Source: Malaya genurostris (taxonomy: Eukaryota; Arthropoda; Insecta; Diptera; Culicidae). Taken from it: a stretch of 64,000 bases of DNA. Numbering within the stretch: the stretch's first letter is position 1; each line of letters opens with the position of its first letter. Made by a program: the position numbers and the translations under genes. The stretch spans positions 126,410,650 to 126,474,649 of the forward strand of contig NC_080570.1 of NCBI RefSeq assembly GCF_030247185.1, in the 5' to 3' direction. This document shows positions 47,235 to 60,254 of the stretch, piece by piece. The notes under the pieces are model-generated. The model had not been told where the DNA came from. It saw nothing but the letters and a program-made list of their open reading frames with translations, and made no database searches.

Positions 47235-48140
47235 ATTTTCTATATAGGGGTGCAAATTAGAAACTCAAGGAAAAATACACGTAGAAATGTGGTCAGGTTT
47301 GAAACACTTACAGCTCAGTATATTTTGTATCAATTATTAATATTGTTTCATTATTTGATTGGAAATATTTCTAAGATTCGATTTGAATGTATCAAGCCAC
47401 GTATTTTCAATTATAAATGATTGAAATTTTGATTAGTAGCGAGCAGTGTCCCATCTTATCTGCTAAAAATTTCCGGCATACCTGATTTCCCTGCCATACT
47501 CGACGGTTTTCAAGGAGTAAGCGATATATCAAAGGGAAAGCATCGCTCTTCTAACATTTCAGTCCTACGCGTAGCATGCTAGAGGTAGGTTGTTGCTAGA
47601 CAGCAAGACAAAAAGTGCCATAAAACGATTTGAAGCTTTATTTGGTATGCTCTGATCTTGTGTCATGCAAGCTCGGATGAAATTCCATGTAATATCGTTT
47701 CGCCTGAGAAATTGACATCTACCCCAGGGTAAATTTTGAGTGCGTAAGAATAATTTCCAATTTATATAAGATGAACGATTGATAATGAGTAATAGTTTAT
47801 CGCTTAAACCGAAATCGCAGAATGGTAGAGAAACTTAACGCTATAAAAATCACTGCATGCATACAAAACTTGAACGCAAGCTTGACGAAGAGAAGCTTTA
47901 ATATCAAAATCCGATTCGCAAGTATGTACAAACATATAATTGCATACATTTGGGATAATTTCGGGGAAGTTACATTGGTGTAATTTCGTCGGCTATAAAA
48001 CAAACAATGTTCGGTGTTGGTTCCTAATCAAGATCAATATAAGCAGACTCTCGTGCAATAGCGGATTCAAAAGGGTGACGATTGATTGAACTGTTTGATT
48101 GTAGATCATAAGAAATTTTGGTTGCCTTGTTCCACATCAA
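47235..48140 (-). mobile_element. Retroposon-like insert, copy 3
   Basis: Reverse complement of copy 2 at high identity over about 900 bases (TAGGGGTGCAAATTAGAAAC..GTTGCCTTGTTCCACATCAA). On the minus strand it ends AATAAA, about 13 bases, then a run of seven A, as in copy 1, although the bases between differ. The similarity ends in a GC-rich block at about 48140-48215. Confidence 0.7.
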
Positions 48141-49390
48141 TGGCCCAAACCCAGGCGGCCTTTCAGACGTCGGCGTCCCGAGCGACCACCACACGGCCAC
48201 AACCACAGCCTCTGGAACCATAACAGTACTTTATTATTTTTTATTTTTAAGTTTTAAAGTGGTTTGAAATTGAAGTTTAAATAAAAGATGTTGAACTATT
48301 CTGCGATGAAATGTAGTGGAATGCGAAAATCGCGTTTTTGATGAATTATTCAAAAACTAGACCGATTTTCGAAAAACCAAAAACACTTAAGTTTTCGAAA
48401 TCAAGTTTATCATAACTAAGTATTCTTAGAATTTTGAAAATTTGTTTTGTCGAGCCGTAATTGGTTTTTGAAATGTAAAAACGGTCACTGTTCCGTTCCA
48501 CGGGGATGATTTTAGAACTGAAAAGTAGTGTTTGTAGCAGAATTTTACAAAGAATCTGAAAATGCAACTCAAAATTATAAAATTTTAGCTAAAACAACCG
48601 AAATTTGAAAAAGTTTACATAAACTTTTCCGCATTTTATTCATTGCTTGCGCGCTGCTGTTTCGTATTGAGGTAGTGTGAGAAATGCACGGTGGGTACGG
48701 TGGCATTATATCGTGAGCAAAAATTACATATAAAATAATGACGCGAATTTATGCAGCATTGGGTTTTGTGTTGAAATAAAAACGAGTTGAATACAATAAA
48801 ATGGGTATTGTAAGAAATTGTTTATTTTCTAAGTAACTGTCATTTATAATGCTAATAATGTCCAATTTTGTTGAGTTCAATTCATTGATGTTGCTGAAGC
48901 AATAAAGCTTGGCTGTGTAATATTGTATAACATGTATTATTTTAGATTGTAGCAATTTTTTAGCAAAACTATAACTTCATCATTGACAAGCTACTGAATG
49001 AAATACAAACCAAGTATTATCGTGATACAAACAATGTGATAAACATTGAAAAACAACAGGCATATACAAGGTTAGCAAGTTGGTCAATACATACCTATAC
49101 ATATAACCTCATCACTAACATTCATAATTACTCATGATTTATAGCGCTAGTGTAATAGTAATCACTAACAATAACGATTGAATTGGCATACATTCAAAGT
49201 GTGAAGGATTCAAAAATCCATTACGGCCAGTCTTTTTTACAAGCCAATATAACGAGAGCTAAGCCCACTGCGCTCAATCATTGAAAAAAGTTCTTGTTTC
49301 TATGTGTCCGTTTTTCTTGGTATGCTTTGTGCGACGGTTCAACTGAAGCGGATAAAATTTTGCGCGCATTTTATGACGCTACATTTCACC
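48141..49390. other. No gene recognised
   Basis: GC-richer block at 48141-48215 of unknown origin, then AT-rich sequence. No motif in short frames. Confidence 0.45.
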
Positions 49391-50143
49391 TTAAGGTAGC
49401 GCTTCGCCGTGGTCAGGTCGAAGCGAGACAACTCACTGCTTTCTCTTGCTTTGTCGCCGAAATTTCACCCTAAATTGCGAATTTCTCCAATACTATCCCG
49501 ATTCACGAAAAATCAAAAACATACGATTGTAGGTAAACGATTTTACTATGCATTTGGCGAAAAATATCAGTTAGAAAGCTTTTCTTTCGCGAGATTTCGT
49601 GCGAGTTTTGTAATACGTTTTGTTTTCTTTTTTCCTTTTCTCGCTATAAGCAACTCGCATAAGTAGGGATGTGCTACGTTTTCAACAAAGCGTCAAAGCT
49701 AGTAGCGATGAAAATCATTACTGATTTCTGGTTCTACTGGAACATGAATAGAAATTATTTTACAAAGTAGTAACACTTACTTACATTTTCTACTCATCTA
49801 TGTTCAACGTTTACGCAGAGAGAACGGACAACGAAAACAAAAGAAATGTTGTTAGCGTCTACCGCATGTGGCATTTTGCACACCCCAATGCATGCGTTGA
49901 CATTGTGTGCGTGCGAAAGAATAAGGAAAAACTCATTTATTTTTATAACTCGCACGAAATCTTTCGATAAAAAAGTTTATCAGGCACAATTTATATACGA
50001 ATCGATAGAAAAATTAATTATCTAGAATCGTATGTTCTTGGAATTTCCGTTTTCTTCCCCGTTTTCTCACAATTTTGGGTGAATTGCGTGAAACCCCGGG
50101 ATAGGCAGCGAACTCCCGTGACCACGGCGAAGCGCTACCTTAA
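49391..50143. mobile_element. TTAA-flanked element with 21-bp perfect and longer imperfect inverted repeats
   Basis: TTAA at 49391-49394 and 50140-50143 borders GGTAGCGCTTCGCCGTGGTC, whose exact reverse complement is at the other end. The inner arms remain alignable (ACATACGATT, GATTTCGTGCGAGTT) almost to the centre, so most of the 745 bp can fold back. TTAA duplication is typical of the piggyBac and Kolobok groups; which one applies is not decided. No transposase. Confidence 0.88.
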
Positions 50144-50537
50144 GTCCAGTATTCAACCTGTTGGAGAAAAATCTTCGCCAGGCCGTCTAGTTCTATCCGA
50201 AGCACAAGAAAACCACGGTTCACGATTTTTACACATTCAGTTCAAAATCGGAGCTGAAATGTGCCTGACTACCTTAAAACCGTCGTCCGTGCCTGAAAAA
50301 GGCAAGCGTCAAGGGGTTTCTGCATTGTTTTCAAAGTTTGAGAAAATTTTATTTTAGAGTTTTTCGTGGTTATCTCACACTGTTGAAAATGTAATCTTCC
50401 TGATCATGGTGAAAAATTTATGTTGCTGCATTGAGTACAAGTCGAGATATTCACGATTAACTTCTGCCCATTCTTCCACATAACGAATTTTGAAAAGGCG
50501 CCCCATGGTAAAGTAAGTCGTATTCACGACAAAATGA
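50144..50537 (+). repeat. Terminal part of the array element family
   Basis: Ends AAGGCGCCCCATGGTAAAGT and AAGTCGTATTCACGACAAAA, matching the terminus at 22420-22467 and inverted 46140-46440. The TTAA element at 49391 is inserted directly upstream. Confidence 0.7.
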
Positions 50538-50767
50538 ATGAAATTTAACTTTAATTTATGATCATTTAACCTTAACTGGTAATGGCCATCGCGAAATCAA
50601 AGTGACCAATGACATTTTGGTTAGTCGTCAACGAAACGAGTACAGTACAGATTGTTAAGGTGGGCTCCTTTTGCGTTATGCCTAGCTTTGAATTTTGTGT
50701 TAGATCCAAATAAAACTCATTAGCAGTAATGATTAATGTTGATTGATAATGATGATGATTGTGCTTA

Positions 50768-51579
50768 CACACTAAGATTTCATTCCGTTGTTCGGTAATT
50801 TTTTTGACGAAAACTTTCGGTAATCAATAGAAACTACCGATATTTCGGTACATGAGCGTTATTTTACAAAAATTATGCAAATTTTTACCGGACGATTAGT
50901 TTTACGCAAGTTTTCATTAACGAACTCTGTAAATAGATATACAATTCATACGGTAAATCTGAATAGTCGCCGAGTACGGTAAAACCCTACCGTCCGTATG
51001 GTAAAATAATCTTCCAGTAACCGAACTTCTGTAAATACTGATTATCGTGAAAACTAACTGCAAACAGTTAATAAAATGTTCAGTAAGTGTCGAAAAAAAT
51101 CTTGAAGAGTTCATCGAATGGATTGAGGTACAGGTGCTAAAGTTTTTGAAACATTAGAACCACTAAAAGCTTTTTGTTTACTTATAGGCATGAAATAATT
51201 TTCTATCATTTGACCACTTGCGGCCTACACAATTCTAGTGGACTCGACGGATTGTGCAGTGTTTTGGAAGGTGGAATGAAACCATAGCCACAACAGGTTG
51301 GAATTAAATTAAAAATTCAATTTTCTTCATTCATTTTTGTGAACATGTGTTGTTTTTGAAAAATCCGAAAATAAAAGAATTTTAACCAAAGGAAAACAAA
51401 CAACCAATTACCGAACAATCAGTTAGATCCATTTGGTTTACAGTTTACGGTAGTTGTTTGACAGTTCAGCAATTACCGAACGATCGGTAATCAATTTAAT
51501 TACCGAACTGATTACAGAACGTTCTGCTGTTGAAAATTCGGTAAAAAATTACCGAATTCTGCGAAATTTTCTAAGTGTG
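50768..51579. mobile_element. TA-flanked inverted-repeat element, 812 bp
   Basis: Left terminus CACACTAAGATTTC and, inward from the right, CACACTTAGAAAATTTC, beside TA at 50766-50767 and 51580-51581. Both ends continue to TTCGGTAATTTTTT. The word TTCGGTAA/TTACCGAA recurs many times inside on both strands. Non-coding. Confidence 0.8.
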
Positions 51580-53344
51580 TATCATTGTATAAGCTAATGA
51601 TACAAAAATTTTGGTATTTTTTTTTCAAAAACTTTCGGTCTTTGGTAAAGGTTGTTTTTTTTAAGGAAAACTGAAAACAAAACTCATCCATCATATCTTC
51701 AACGGACACAGTTGTACATTAAAAAGAACAAAGACCATTGATCGATCTCTACACACTTAAATTTCATTGTTGAATCTAAAGAAAAACAGATGCCGAGATT
51801 TGCACAGTCGAGAGCTCGGTTATCGTCTCTGCAAAATAATAATTACTGAGAATCACGGCAATCCTACTGTCAATTATTGCCATACTTGTCAGCAGAAATT
51901 TTGCTATTAGCTTGACAAAATCATAGCTAGCAACAGATCACGATTTGCTGAGTCATCAGTAATCGAACGTAAAAAGAATTTTTCTTTATTATTCTGTGAA
52001 AGTTTTTAATTATTGTTCATTTTAATTCAGTATTCAAAAAGAAAAGCAAACCCTAAAAGAAAACATCACGACTAAAGTCAATTTTTTCTAGTGCTCATCA
52101 ACGTTTCTATCTGGAAATATGCAGATTTTTGTAAGTACTTTCTGATCAAAATTTCTAGCAAACTCGTTGTTCAATATTTTATTTCATAGTTGAAATAACC
52201 AGACAAATTTTTCATTGTCTGCTGATATGCCGATTTTACCATCACGCAGAATCTCGTGAATATCCGCTTAGAATACAGTACAGTATTCACCTAGTGAATT
52301 AGACTGTTCCAATCTCATTTTACGACAGTAGACACTAGCACCAGTACGATCATCAAACAGAGAACTGTCTGTAAAACAAACTATGTGTTCGTCAGGATCA
52401 GTGTCGTTCCAAATGTACCGTCAATAGCGATATCAAAGGTAGGACCAAGTAAATTTGACCAATTTTGACGACAATAGAATGACTTTTCCAGTAGATCAAC
52501 TGTTGTCCACAACTGGTATGACAAAAAAAAAAAACATTACCCAGCTTGTAAAACATCCTCATTCAGTCCAAATTCCATTCACAGTCCCACCTTTCTTTTC
52601 CCGAACACAATAATCGTAATTTGAAATGCTTGTATTTTCGCTCGGCAGCAAATTCATTGAAACTTCGATGCCTTCTCCTCCTCGTCCTACGAGCCTGTTG
52701 TTCAACGACAGAACAAACAATAACACTTTTTTCCCCGACTTCGTCCGCCCGTCCGAAGCAAGTCATTTGCAGTCGAATGGGCCGATAAAACCCTCCATAA
52801 GAACACTCCTTTTTTCCGCCGAAACCAGGCTACGAAACAATGACCGAGAAGGGCACGTCTCCGAAATAACGCTAATTTTATCGCAAATTATTTGTCTGTC
52901 TGTTCTGTGTTCGTATGAAGTTTTCCCGACCGCCAACGCCTGCTACGGTCATTCACTTTCGCCCGGTGAATGCGATATTGGTACTATCATCCCAATAGGA
53001 GTGGCTTTGCATATTCATAACGGCCCGGTTTCGCGCTGTTCCACCCCCCGGGTTGCTTTGTTGGATGTTTTCTGTTTTGTTCGACTGAGAAAACTTTTTC
53101 TGGTCCTACTTTTCCCGTTATTGACTTGTTTCATTTCCTCACCGAAAAAAAAGAAAATAAAACAAAAACATTCACCCAGCAAAACGTTTAGATGAGAAGG
53201 TGCTCGTACTGCCAAAACCGTCGGCATACGAAGCTCACACGAGCGAAAAACGCGCTTTAAAAAACAAACCGACTTACTAACATCACTTTTCGGGGTTATC
53301 CTCAAACCCCAAAACCACCTCTGTGAAATTGTACACCGACATAT
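51580..53344. other. No gene confidently recognised
   Basis: A possible further element end (CACACTTAAATTTCATTGTT after TA) begins at about 51751. 52540-53240 is less AT-rich and repeat-poor, with a plus-strand frame of 189 codons (52626-53195) lacking any motif I know. A host upstream region is possible but unsupported. Confidence 0.4.
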
Positions 53345-53346
53345 TT

Positions 53347-53369
53347 ACGTACGTACGTACGTACGTACT
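53347..53369 (+). repeat. TACG tetranucleotide microsatellite
   Basis: Five to six tandem TACG units. Confidence 0.9.
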
Positions 53370-53879
53370 TGAGAAGTGAATACTGCCCTGCCAAGCAACA
53401 ATGGCAATGACAACGTAGACGGCAGACAGCCTGCGTCCTAGAAAAAAAGGAAAAGAAAAAAAAATACAAACCCAACAACCCTGAATAGCCCAAACCGAGC
53501 AGAGCAGGAGCAGTGGGGCGCGAAAATATTTATTCAAATTTTATTTAAACATTTTCAACCGGTAATGATGATGCTCCTGCCGCATAAAACTGTTTTGCTT
53601 ATCCTGCGCGCCCTTGTCGGCTCGAAAGAGACTGAAGGATACTGCCATCATTCGCCGCTTCAGACTCTCACAAAAATGGCTACTGAAATGACACCTGGTG
53701 GGTTGGTTGGTTTGTTCGTTGGCTGGTGGGTGGTTGGCACTCTCGTGAAAAACTTTTCCAATGTGTTTTACCGGCGGAGTTTCCTTAGTACGGTAGAGAT
53801 CGAATCATCGGCCAATGTGTCTGCAGGCTCACGTTACGATTTAAGTTCTTTTTATACAAAACAAGAGAGAACTTAGAGA
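53370..53879. other. No gene recognised
   Basis: Mixed-composition sequence before the CTACTTTT satellite; short frames without motifs. Confidence 0.4.
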
Positions 53880-56636
53880 TTGAGGAATTTTGTAATTTTG
53901 TACTTTTGGTACTTTAAGTACTTTTGGTACTTTTGGTACTTTCGGTACTTTTGTACCATTGTACTTTTCTACTTCTCTACTATTCAACTTTTCTACTTTT
54001 CTATTTTTCTACTTCTCTTATTCTCTACTTTATTACTTTCCTACTTTTCTACTTCTCAACTTTTCTACTTTTCTACTTCTTTCCTTTTTATTTCTCTACT
54101 TTTCTACTTTTCTATTCTTATACTTTTTTACTTTTCTACTTTTATGCTTTTCTACTTTTCTACTTTTTTACTTATCTACTTATCTACTTTTCTACTTTTC
54201 TACTTTTCTACTCTTCTACTTTTCTACTTTTCTACTTTTCTACTTTCTATTTTTATACTATTACACTTTTCTATTTTTCTACTTCTCTCATTCTTTACTT
54301 TTCTACTTTCCTACTTTTCTACTTCTCAACTTTTCTACTTCTTTCCTTTTCTACTTTTCTATTCTACTTTTCTACTTTTCTATTCTTATACTTTTTTACT
54401 TTTTTAATTTTCTACTTTTCGAAGAAAAGCATAAATTTCTACTTTTCTACTTTTCTACTTTTTTACTTATCTACTTTTCTACTTTTCTACTTTTCTACTC
54501 TTCTACTTTTCTATTTTTCTACTTTTATACTTTTATATTTTTCTACTTCTCTCATTCTCTACTTTTCTACTTTCCTACTTTTCTACTTCTCAACTTTTCT
54601 ACTGTTCTATTTCTCTACTTTTCTACTTTTATGCTTTTCTACTTTTCTACTTTTCTACTTTTCTACTTTTTTACTTATCTACTTTTCTACTCTTCTACTC
54701 TTCTACTTTTCTACGTTTCTACGTTTATACGTTTCCACTTTTCTACTTTTCTACTTTTCCACTTTTCTACTTTTCTACTTTTCTACTTTTCTACTTTTCT
54801 ACTTTTCTACTTTTCTACTTTTCTACTTTTCTACTTTTCTACTTTTCTACTTTTCTACTTTTCTACTTTTCTACTTTTCTACTTTTCTACTTTTCTACTT
54901 TTCTACTTTTCTACTTTTCTACTTTTCTACTTTTCTACTTTTCTACTTTTCTACTTTTCTCTTTATCTACTCTTCTACTTTTCTACTTTTATATTTTTCT
55001 ACTTCTCTCATTCTCTACTTTTCTAATTTTCTACTTCTCAACTTTTCTACTTTTCTACTTTTCTACTGTTCTACTGTTCTACTTCTTTACTTTTCTGCTT
55101 TTCTACTTTTCCACTTTCTACTTTTCTACTCTTTACTTTTCTACTTTTCTACTGTTCTACTTTTCTACTTTTCTATTTTTCTACTTCTCCCATTCTCTAC
55201 TTTTCTACTTTCCTTCTTTTCTACTGTTCTACTTTTCTACTTTTCTGCTTTTCTACTTTTCTATTTTTATACTTGTTTACTTTTCTACATATATGCGTTT
55301 CTACTTTTCCACTTTCTATTTTTCTACCTTTTACTTTTCTACTTTTCTACTTTTCATCTTTTCTACGTTTCTACTTTTCTACTTTTCTACTTTTCTACTT
55401 TTTCACTTTTCCACTTTTCTCTTTTTGTACTTTTCTACTTTTCTACTTTTCTACGTTTCTACTTTTCTACTTTTATACTTTTCTACTTTTCTACTTTTCT
55501 ACTCTTCTTCTTTTCTTCTTTTCTACTTTTTACTTTTCCACTTTTCTACTTTTTTACTTTTCTACTTTTCTACTTTCCTACTTTTTACTTTTCCACTTTT
55601 CTACTTTTTAATTTTCTACTTTTCTGCTTTTCTACTTTTCCACTTTTCTACTTTTCTACTTTTCTACTTTTCTACTTTTCTACTTTTCTACTTTTCTACT
55701 ATTCAACTTTTCTACTTTTCTACTTTTCTACTTTTTTACTTTTTCACTTTTCTACTTTTTATCTTTTCTACTTTTCTACTTTTCTACTTTTCTACTTTTC
55801 TTCTTTTTTACTTTTTACTTTTCCACTTTTCTACTTTTCTACTTTTCTACTGTTCTACTTTTCTACTTTTCTACTTTTCTACTTTTCTACTTTCAACTTT
55901 TCTACTTTTCTACTTTTCTACTTTTTCACTTTTCCACTTTTCTCTTTTTGTACTTTTCTACTTTTCTACTTTTCTACGTTTCTACTTTTCTACTTTTATA
56001 CTTTTCTACTTTTCTACTTTTCTACTTTTCTACTCTTCTTCTTTTCTTCTTTTCTACTTTTTACTTTTCCACTTTTCTACTTTTCTACTTTTCTACTTTT
56101 CTACTTTTCTACTCTTCTACTTTTCTACTTTTCTACTTTTCTACTTTTCTACTTTTCTACTTTCAACTTTTCTACTTTTCTACTTTTTCACTTTTCTACT
56201 TTTCTACTTTTCTACTTTTCTACTTTTCTACTTTTTTACTTTTCTACTTTTCTACTTTCCTACTTTTTACTTTTCCACTTTTCTACTTTTCTACTTTTCT
56301 ACTTTTCTACTTTTCTACTTTTCTACGTTTCTACTTTTCTACTTTTCTACTTTTATACTTTTCTACTTTTCTACTTTTCTACTTTTCTACTTTTCTACTT
56401 TTCTAATTTTTAATTTTCTACTTTTCTACTTTTCTACTTTTCTACTTTTCTACTTCTCAACTTTTCTACTTTTCTACTTTTCTACTTTTCTACTTTTCTA
56501 CTTTTCTACTTTTCTACTTTTCAACTTTTCTACTTTTCTACTTTTCTACTTTTTAACTTTTTAACTTTTTAACTTTTCTACTTTTCTACTTTTCTACTTT
56601 TCTACTTTTCTATTTTTCTACTTTTCTACTTTTGTA
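53880..56636 (+). repeat. CTACTTTT octamer satellite, about 2.75 kb
   Basis: Begins as GTACTTTTG nonamers (53900-53960), then becomes CTACTTTT octamers. A perfect core lies at about 54725-54955 and degenerate stretches lie elsewhere. Roughly 340 units. The octamer cannot make a stop in any plus-strand frame, so very long open frames arise (up to 829 codons, 53924-56413) with the peptide period LLFYFSTF. These are artefacts of the repeat. Strong strand asymmetry: one strand is almost all C and T, with one A per unit. Confidence 0.97.
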
Positions 56637-57030
56637 CAGAAAATTAGGAACTTATGTGTTTGGAAATTTTTCAATTTTTGACTTTCAGAATTCAGGAATT
56701 CCAGAAGTTATAAAATTTAAAATTTTGAAAAATTTGAGATCTTCGTTACCTAGAAATTCACTGTTTAGGAATTTACCAGTTTATGAATTCGAAAACTGTT
56801 AAAATTTATGATGAAACAGATTAAAAAATCAGAATTTGGGGAATTTTGAAAATTTGGTCGGTAATATCTGAAAAGATTTAGTTTTAAACTGTGGAAATTT
56901 TTTAAGCCTAGAATTCATGGATAATCAGTTTTTAATTTAAAACTTGTCATGAATTTGTCAAATTATTGGGAGTACAAATTCATTTTGTCTCTGTTTTGAG
57001 GTCACAAATGCATTTATTTCAAAATAAAAA
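56637..57030. other. AT-rich low-complexity sequence
   Basis: Loose repetition of words like GGAATTTTGAAAATTTG, similar to 60620-61070 and 62560-62870. No gene. The last part may include the 3' flank of the mariner relic at 60296. Confidence 0.5.
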
Positions 57031-57043
57031 GAATTGAAACATC
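57031..57043 (+). repeat. Target site duplication, left copy
   Basis: GAATTGAAACATC, identical to 60255-60267; the retrotransposon poly(T) tail begins at the next base. Confidence 0.92.
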
Positions 57044-60000
57044 TTTTTTTTTTTTTTTTTCAAATAAAATTTTTATTAGGCTCATTTGCTTTAGCTTAAC
57101 GTGGCCGATTGTCTTGTTGTTAGGGAGAGAGAAAGGGATGCCGTATTACGGGGCGGCATACTCCCCAGTTAGTAAGGGGACATAGGGAGGGTGGGACCTA
57201 CACAGTATTGAATTGAAATTTGAATACATCATTGGTTTGTGGCATACATCTTTTAGACACATTTTGCGTTCGATGAATCTTCATGTTTTTCAGCTTGTAG
57301 CAATGAAGAGATTATTCTGGATTGGGATGCTTCGTTGGTGTGTTCTGACGTTGATGTGACGTTTTTGGATAGCTTCCAGCAACTCAGTCAGTTCAAGGCA
57401 GGTGCATGCTCCGAAGCATCGTTTACACAGGCCATACTTCCAGCAACGTAAAGAAGAGTGCGGTAGAGCTGTAGACGAGAAAGAGATAGGGAGAGCACTA
57501 AATTTGAGCATTGATAGTTTTCAAGAAGTTATAGATGAGAGTCATATAAGGAAGATTTCGAGTTGCCAAGACGTCGCGGACTGGTACGAAGGGTGGTATA
57601 CCTCGGGCCCGAAGGGAACCTATGAGTTGGGACCTGGCATCACAATACTCGACACATGTCCAAACAACATGTTCGATGTCATGATAACCCTCACCGCAAA
57701 CGCAGACACCACTCTCAGCGAGCCCCACACGACGGAGATGCGCGCTGAACATATAATGATTAGACATGAGCCTTGACATTACACGAATAAAGTCTCGGCT
57801 CACGTCCAACCCCCGGAACCAAGCTTTCGTCGATACCTGTGGGATTATTGAGTGTAACCATCGTCCCAGAGTTCCACTATTCCATGTATTCTGCCAGCTA
57901 GCTAGAGTTTTCTGACGACAGCAACTGAAAAATTCATTGAAGCAGATTGGTCTTTCATAGATATCACCTTCTAGTGCGCCCACCTTGGCTAACGAGTCCG
58001 CCCTCTCATTGCCCCGTATGGAACAATGTGAGGGGACCCAAACCAAGGTAATCTGGTATGATTTTGCAGATAAAGCACTCAATTGTTCCCGTATTTTCCC
58101 CAGGAAATACGGTGAGTGCTTTCCAGGCTTCACTGAACGGAGAGCCTCAATGGAACTGAGACTGTCCGATACAATGAAGTAGTGATCTGCGGGCAGAGTG
58201 TCAATGATCTCAAGGGTATACTGAATTGCAGCTAGTTCTGCGACGTAAACTGAAGCTGGATCACTGAGTTTATAGGAAGCGGTGAAATTTACATTGAATA
58301 TACCGAAGCCAGTGGACCCGTCTAGATATGATCCGTCAGTGTAAAACATTTTATTACAGTCGACTTCTTTAAATTTATTATTAAAAATTTTTGGGATCTC
58401 TTGAGGGCGTACAGGATCCGGGATTCCACGAATTTCTTCTTTCATGGATGTGTCGAAGAACACAGTAGAATTAGAAGTATCCACAAAATGAACACGATTG
58501 GGAACAAACGAAGAAGGATTTATATTCTGAGCCATGTAGTCAAAATACAAGGACATAAAACGGGTTTGTGAATTAAGCTCGACGAGCTTTTCAAAGTTTT
58601 CTATCACCATCGGATTCAAAATGTCGCATCGGATTAGCAGTCGATATGAGAGATCCCAGAACCTGTTTTTCAATGGTAAGACGCCCGCCAGCACTTCAAG
58701 ACTCATCGTATGGGTTGATTGCATGCAACCCAAGGCAATACGTAAACAACGATACTGAATTCTTTCCAGTTTAATGAAATGAATATTCGTAGCGGAGCGG
58801 AAACAGAAACATCCATATTCCATTACTGACAATATCGTCGTTTTGTACAACCTGATCAGGTCTCCTGGGTGAGAGCCCCACCAAGTTCCGGTTATTGTAC
58901 GAAGGAAATTGATTCTCTGTAGGCATTTTCGTTTCAAATACCTAATGTGACATCCCCAGGTACCTTTGGAATCGAACCAGACCCCGAGATATTTAAATGT
59001 GAAAACCTGAGCTATGGTTTCACCCCCTAGTTGAAGCTGTAATTGCGCAGGTTCTCGCTTCCTTGAAAATACAACCAGCTCAGTTTTCTCCGTAGAGAAC
59101 TCGATACCCATTTGAAAAGCCCATGTCGACAAGTTGTCGAGGGTATCTTGCAATGGTCCTTGGAGATCGGCAGCTTTGGGTCCTATAATAGACACAACAC
59201 TGTCGTCGGCAAGTTGTCTTAGCGTGCAAGATGTGTTGATACATTCATCAATGTTATTTACGTAAAAGTTGTATAAAAGGGGGCTTAAGCATGAGCCCTG
59301 AGGAAGACCCATGTAACTGAATCGCTTTGTCGTCAAATCACCATGCTCAAAATGCATGTGTTTCTCGGACAATAGATTATATAAAAAGTTGTTCAAAACT
59401 GGTGAAAGACCATGCTGATGCAACTTCTCAGATAGAACGTTAATGGAAACTGAATCGAATGCCCCCTTGATGTCGAGGAAAACTGATGCCATTTGTTCTT
59501 TACGAGCAAATGCCATTTGAATTTCTGTTGAGAGCAACGCTAGACAATCGTTCGTTCCTTTGCCCCTGCGGAACCCAAATTGTGTACCTGAAAGCAATCC
59601 ATTTGTTTCGACCCAATTGTCTAGACGGAAGAGAATCATTTTCTCCAACAATTTCCGAATACAGGAAAGCATAGCAATCGGCCGATACGAATTGTGATCG
59701 GAGGCTGGTTTTCCAGGTTTTTGAATAGTAATAACTCTCACTTCTCTCCATTCGTGTGGGACAATATTACCCTCGAGGAACTTGTTGAATAAATTCAACA
59801 AGCGCCTTTTGGCAGAGTCGGGCAGATTTTTCAACAAGTTGAATTTAATTCTGTCTAACCCCGGGGCTCTATTGTTACACGACAAGAGCGCAAGTGAGAA
59901 CTCTACCATCGAAAACGGTGTTTCGTTTGTATTCAATGTCGCGACGCGGGATATCTTCTGTTCCGGAACAGAATCAGGACATACTTTCTTAGCGAAATCA

Positions 60001-60254
60001 AATATCCAGCGGTTAGAATATTCCTCGCTTTCGTTCGCGTGATTTCGATTGCGCATGCGACGGGCCGTATTCCAAAGAGTGCTCATTGCTGTTTCTCTCG
60101 TTAATCCGTCAACAAACCTTCGCCAGTAACCGCGTTTCTTAGCTTTAATCAGACTTTTCATTTGAAATTCTAACGCCGCGTATTTCCGATAATTATCTGG
60201 AGTTCCGTTCCTTCTAAACGAGATGAAGGCTGAAGCTTTTTTCGTTTTCAGCTC
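57044..60254 (-). mobile_element. 5'-truncated RT-RNase H non-LTR retrotransposon
   Basis: 3.2 kb on the minus strand, with a poly(A) tail (poly(T) at 57044-57060), AATAAA just upstream of the tail and a 3' untranslated region of about 440 bases. A single long ORF remains. A 13-bp target duplication flanks it exactly. ORF1 and the endonuclease are absent, because reverse transcription stopped early. The RNase H domain after the RT places it in the I/LOA/R1 group rather than Jockey; I cannot fix the clade. Confidence 0.92.

Noticed and set aside
52626..53195. 189-codon plus-strand frame
   Set aside because: No recognisable motif, a minus-strand frame overlaps it, and it ends in a Lys-rich low-complexity tail; insufficient to call a gene.
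53924..56413. 829-codon open frame (and 355-, 423- and 175-codon frames nearby)
   Set aside because: The CTACTTTT octamer cannot form a stop codon in any plus-strand frame; the peptides are LLFYFSTF repeats in all three frames.
57402..57776. Plus-strand 124-codon frame
   Set aside because: Mostly antisense to the RT-RNase H ORF C-terminus and its 3' region; no motif.
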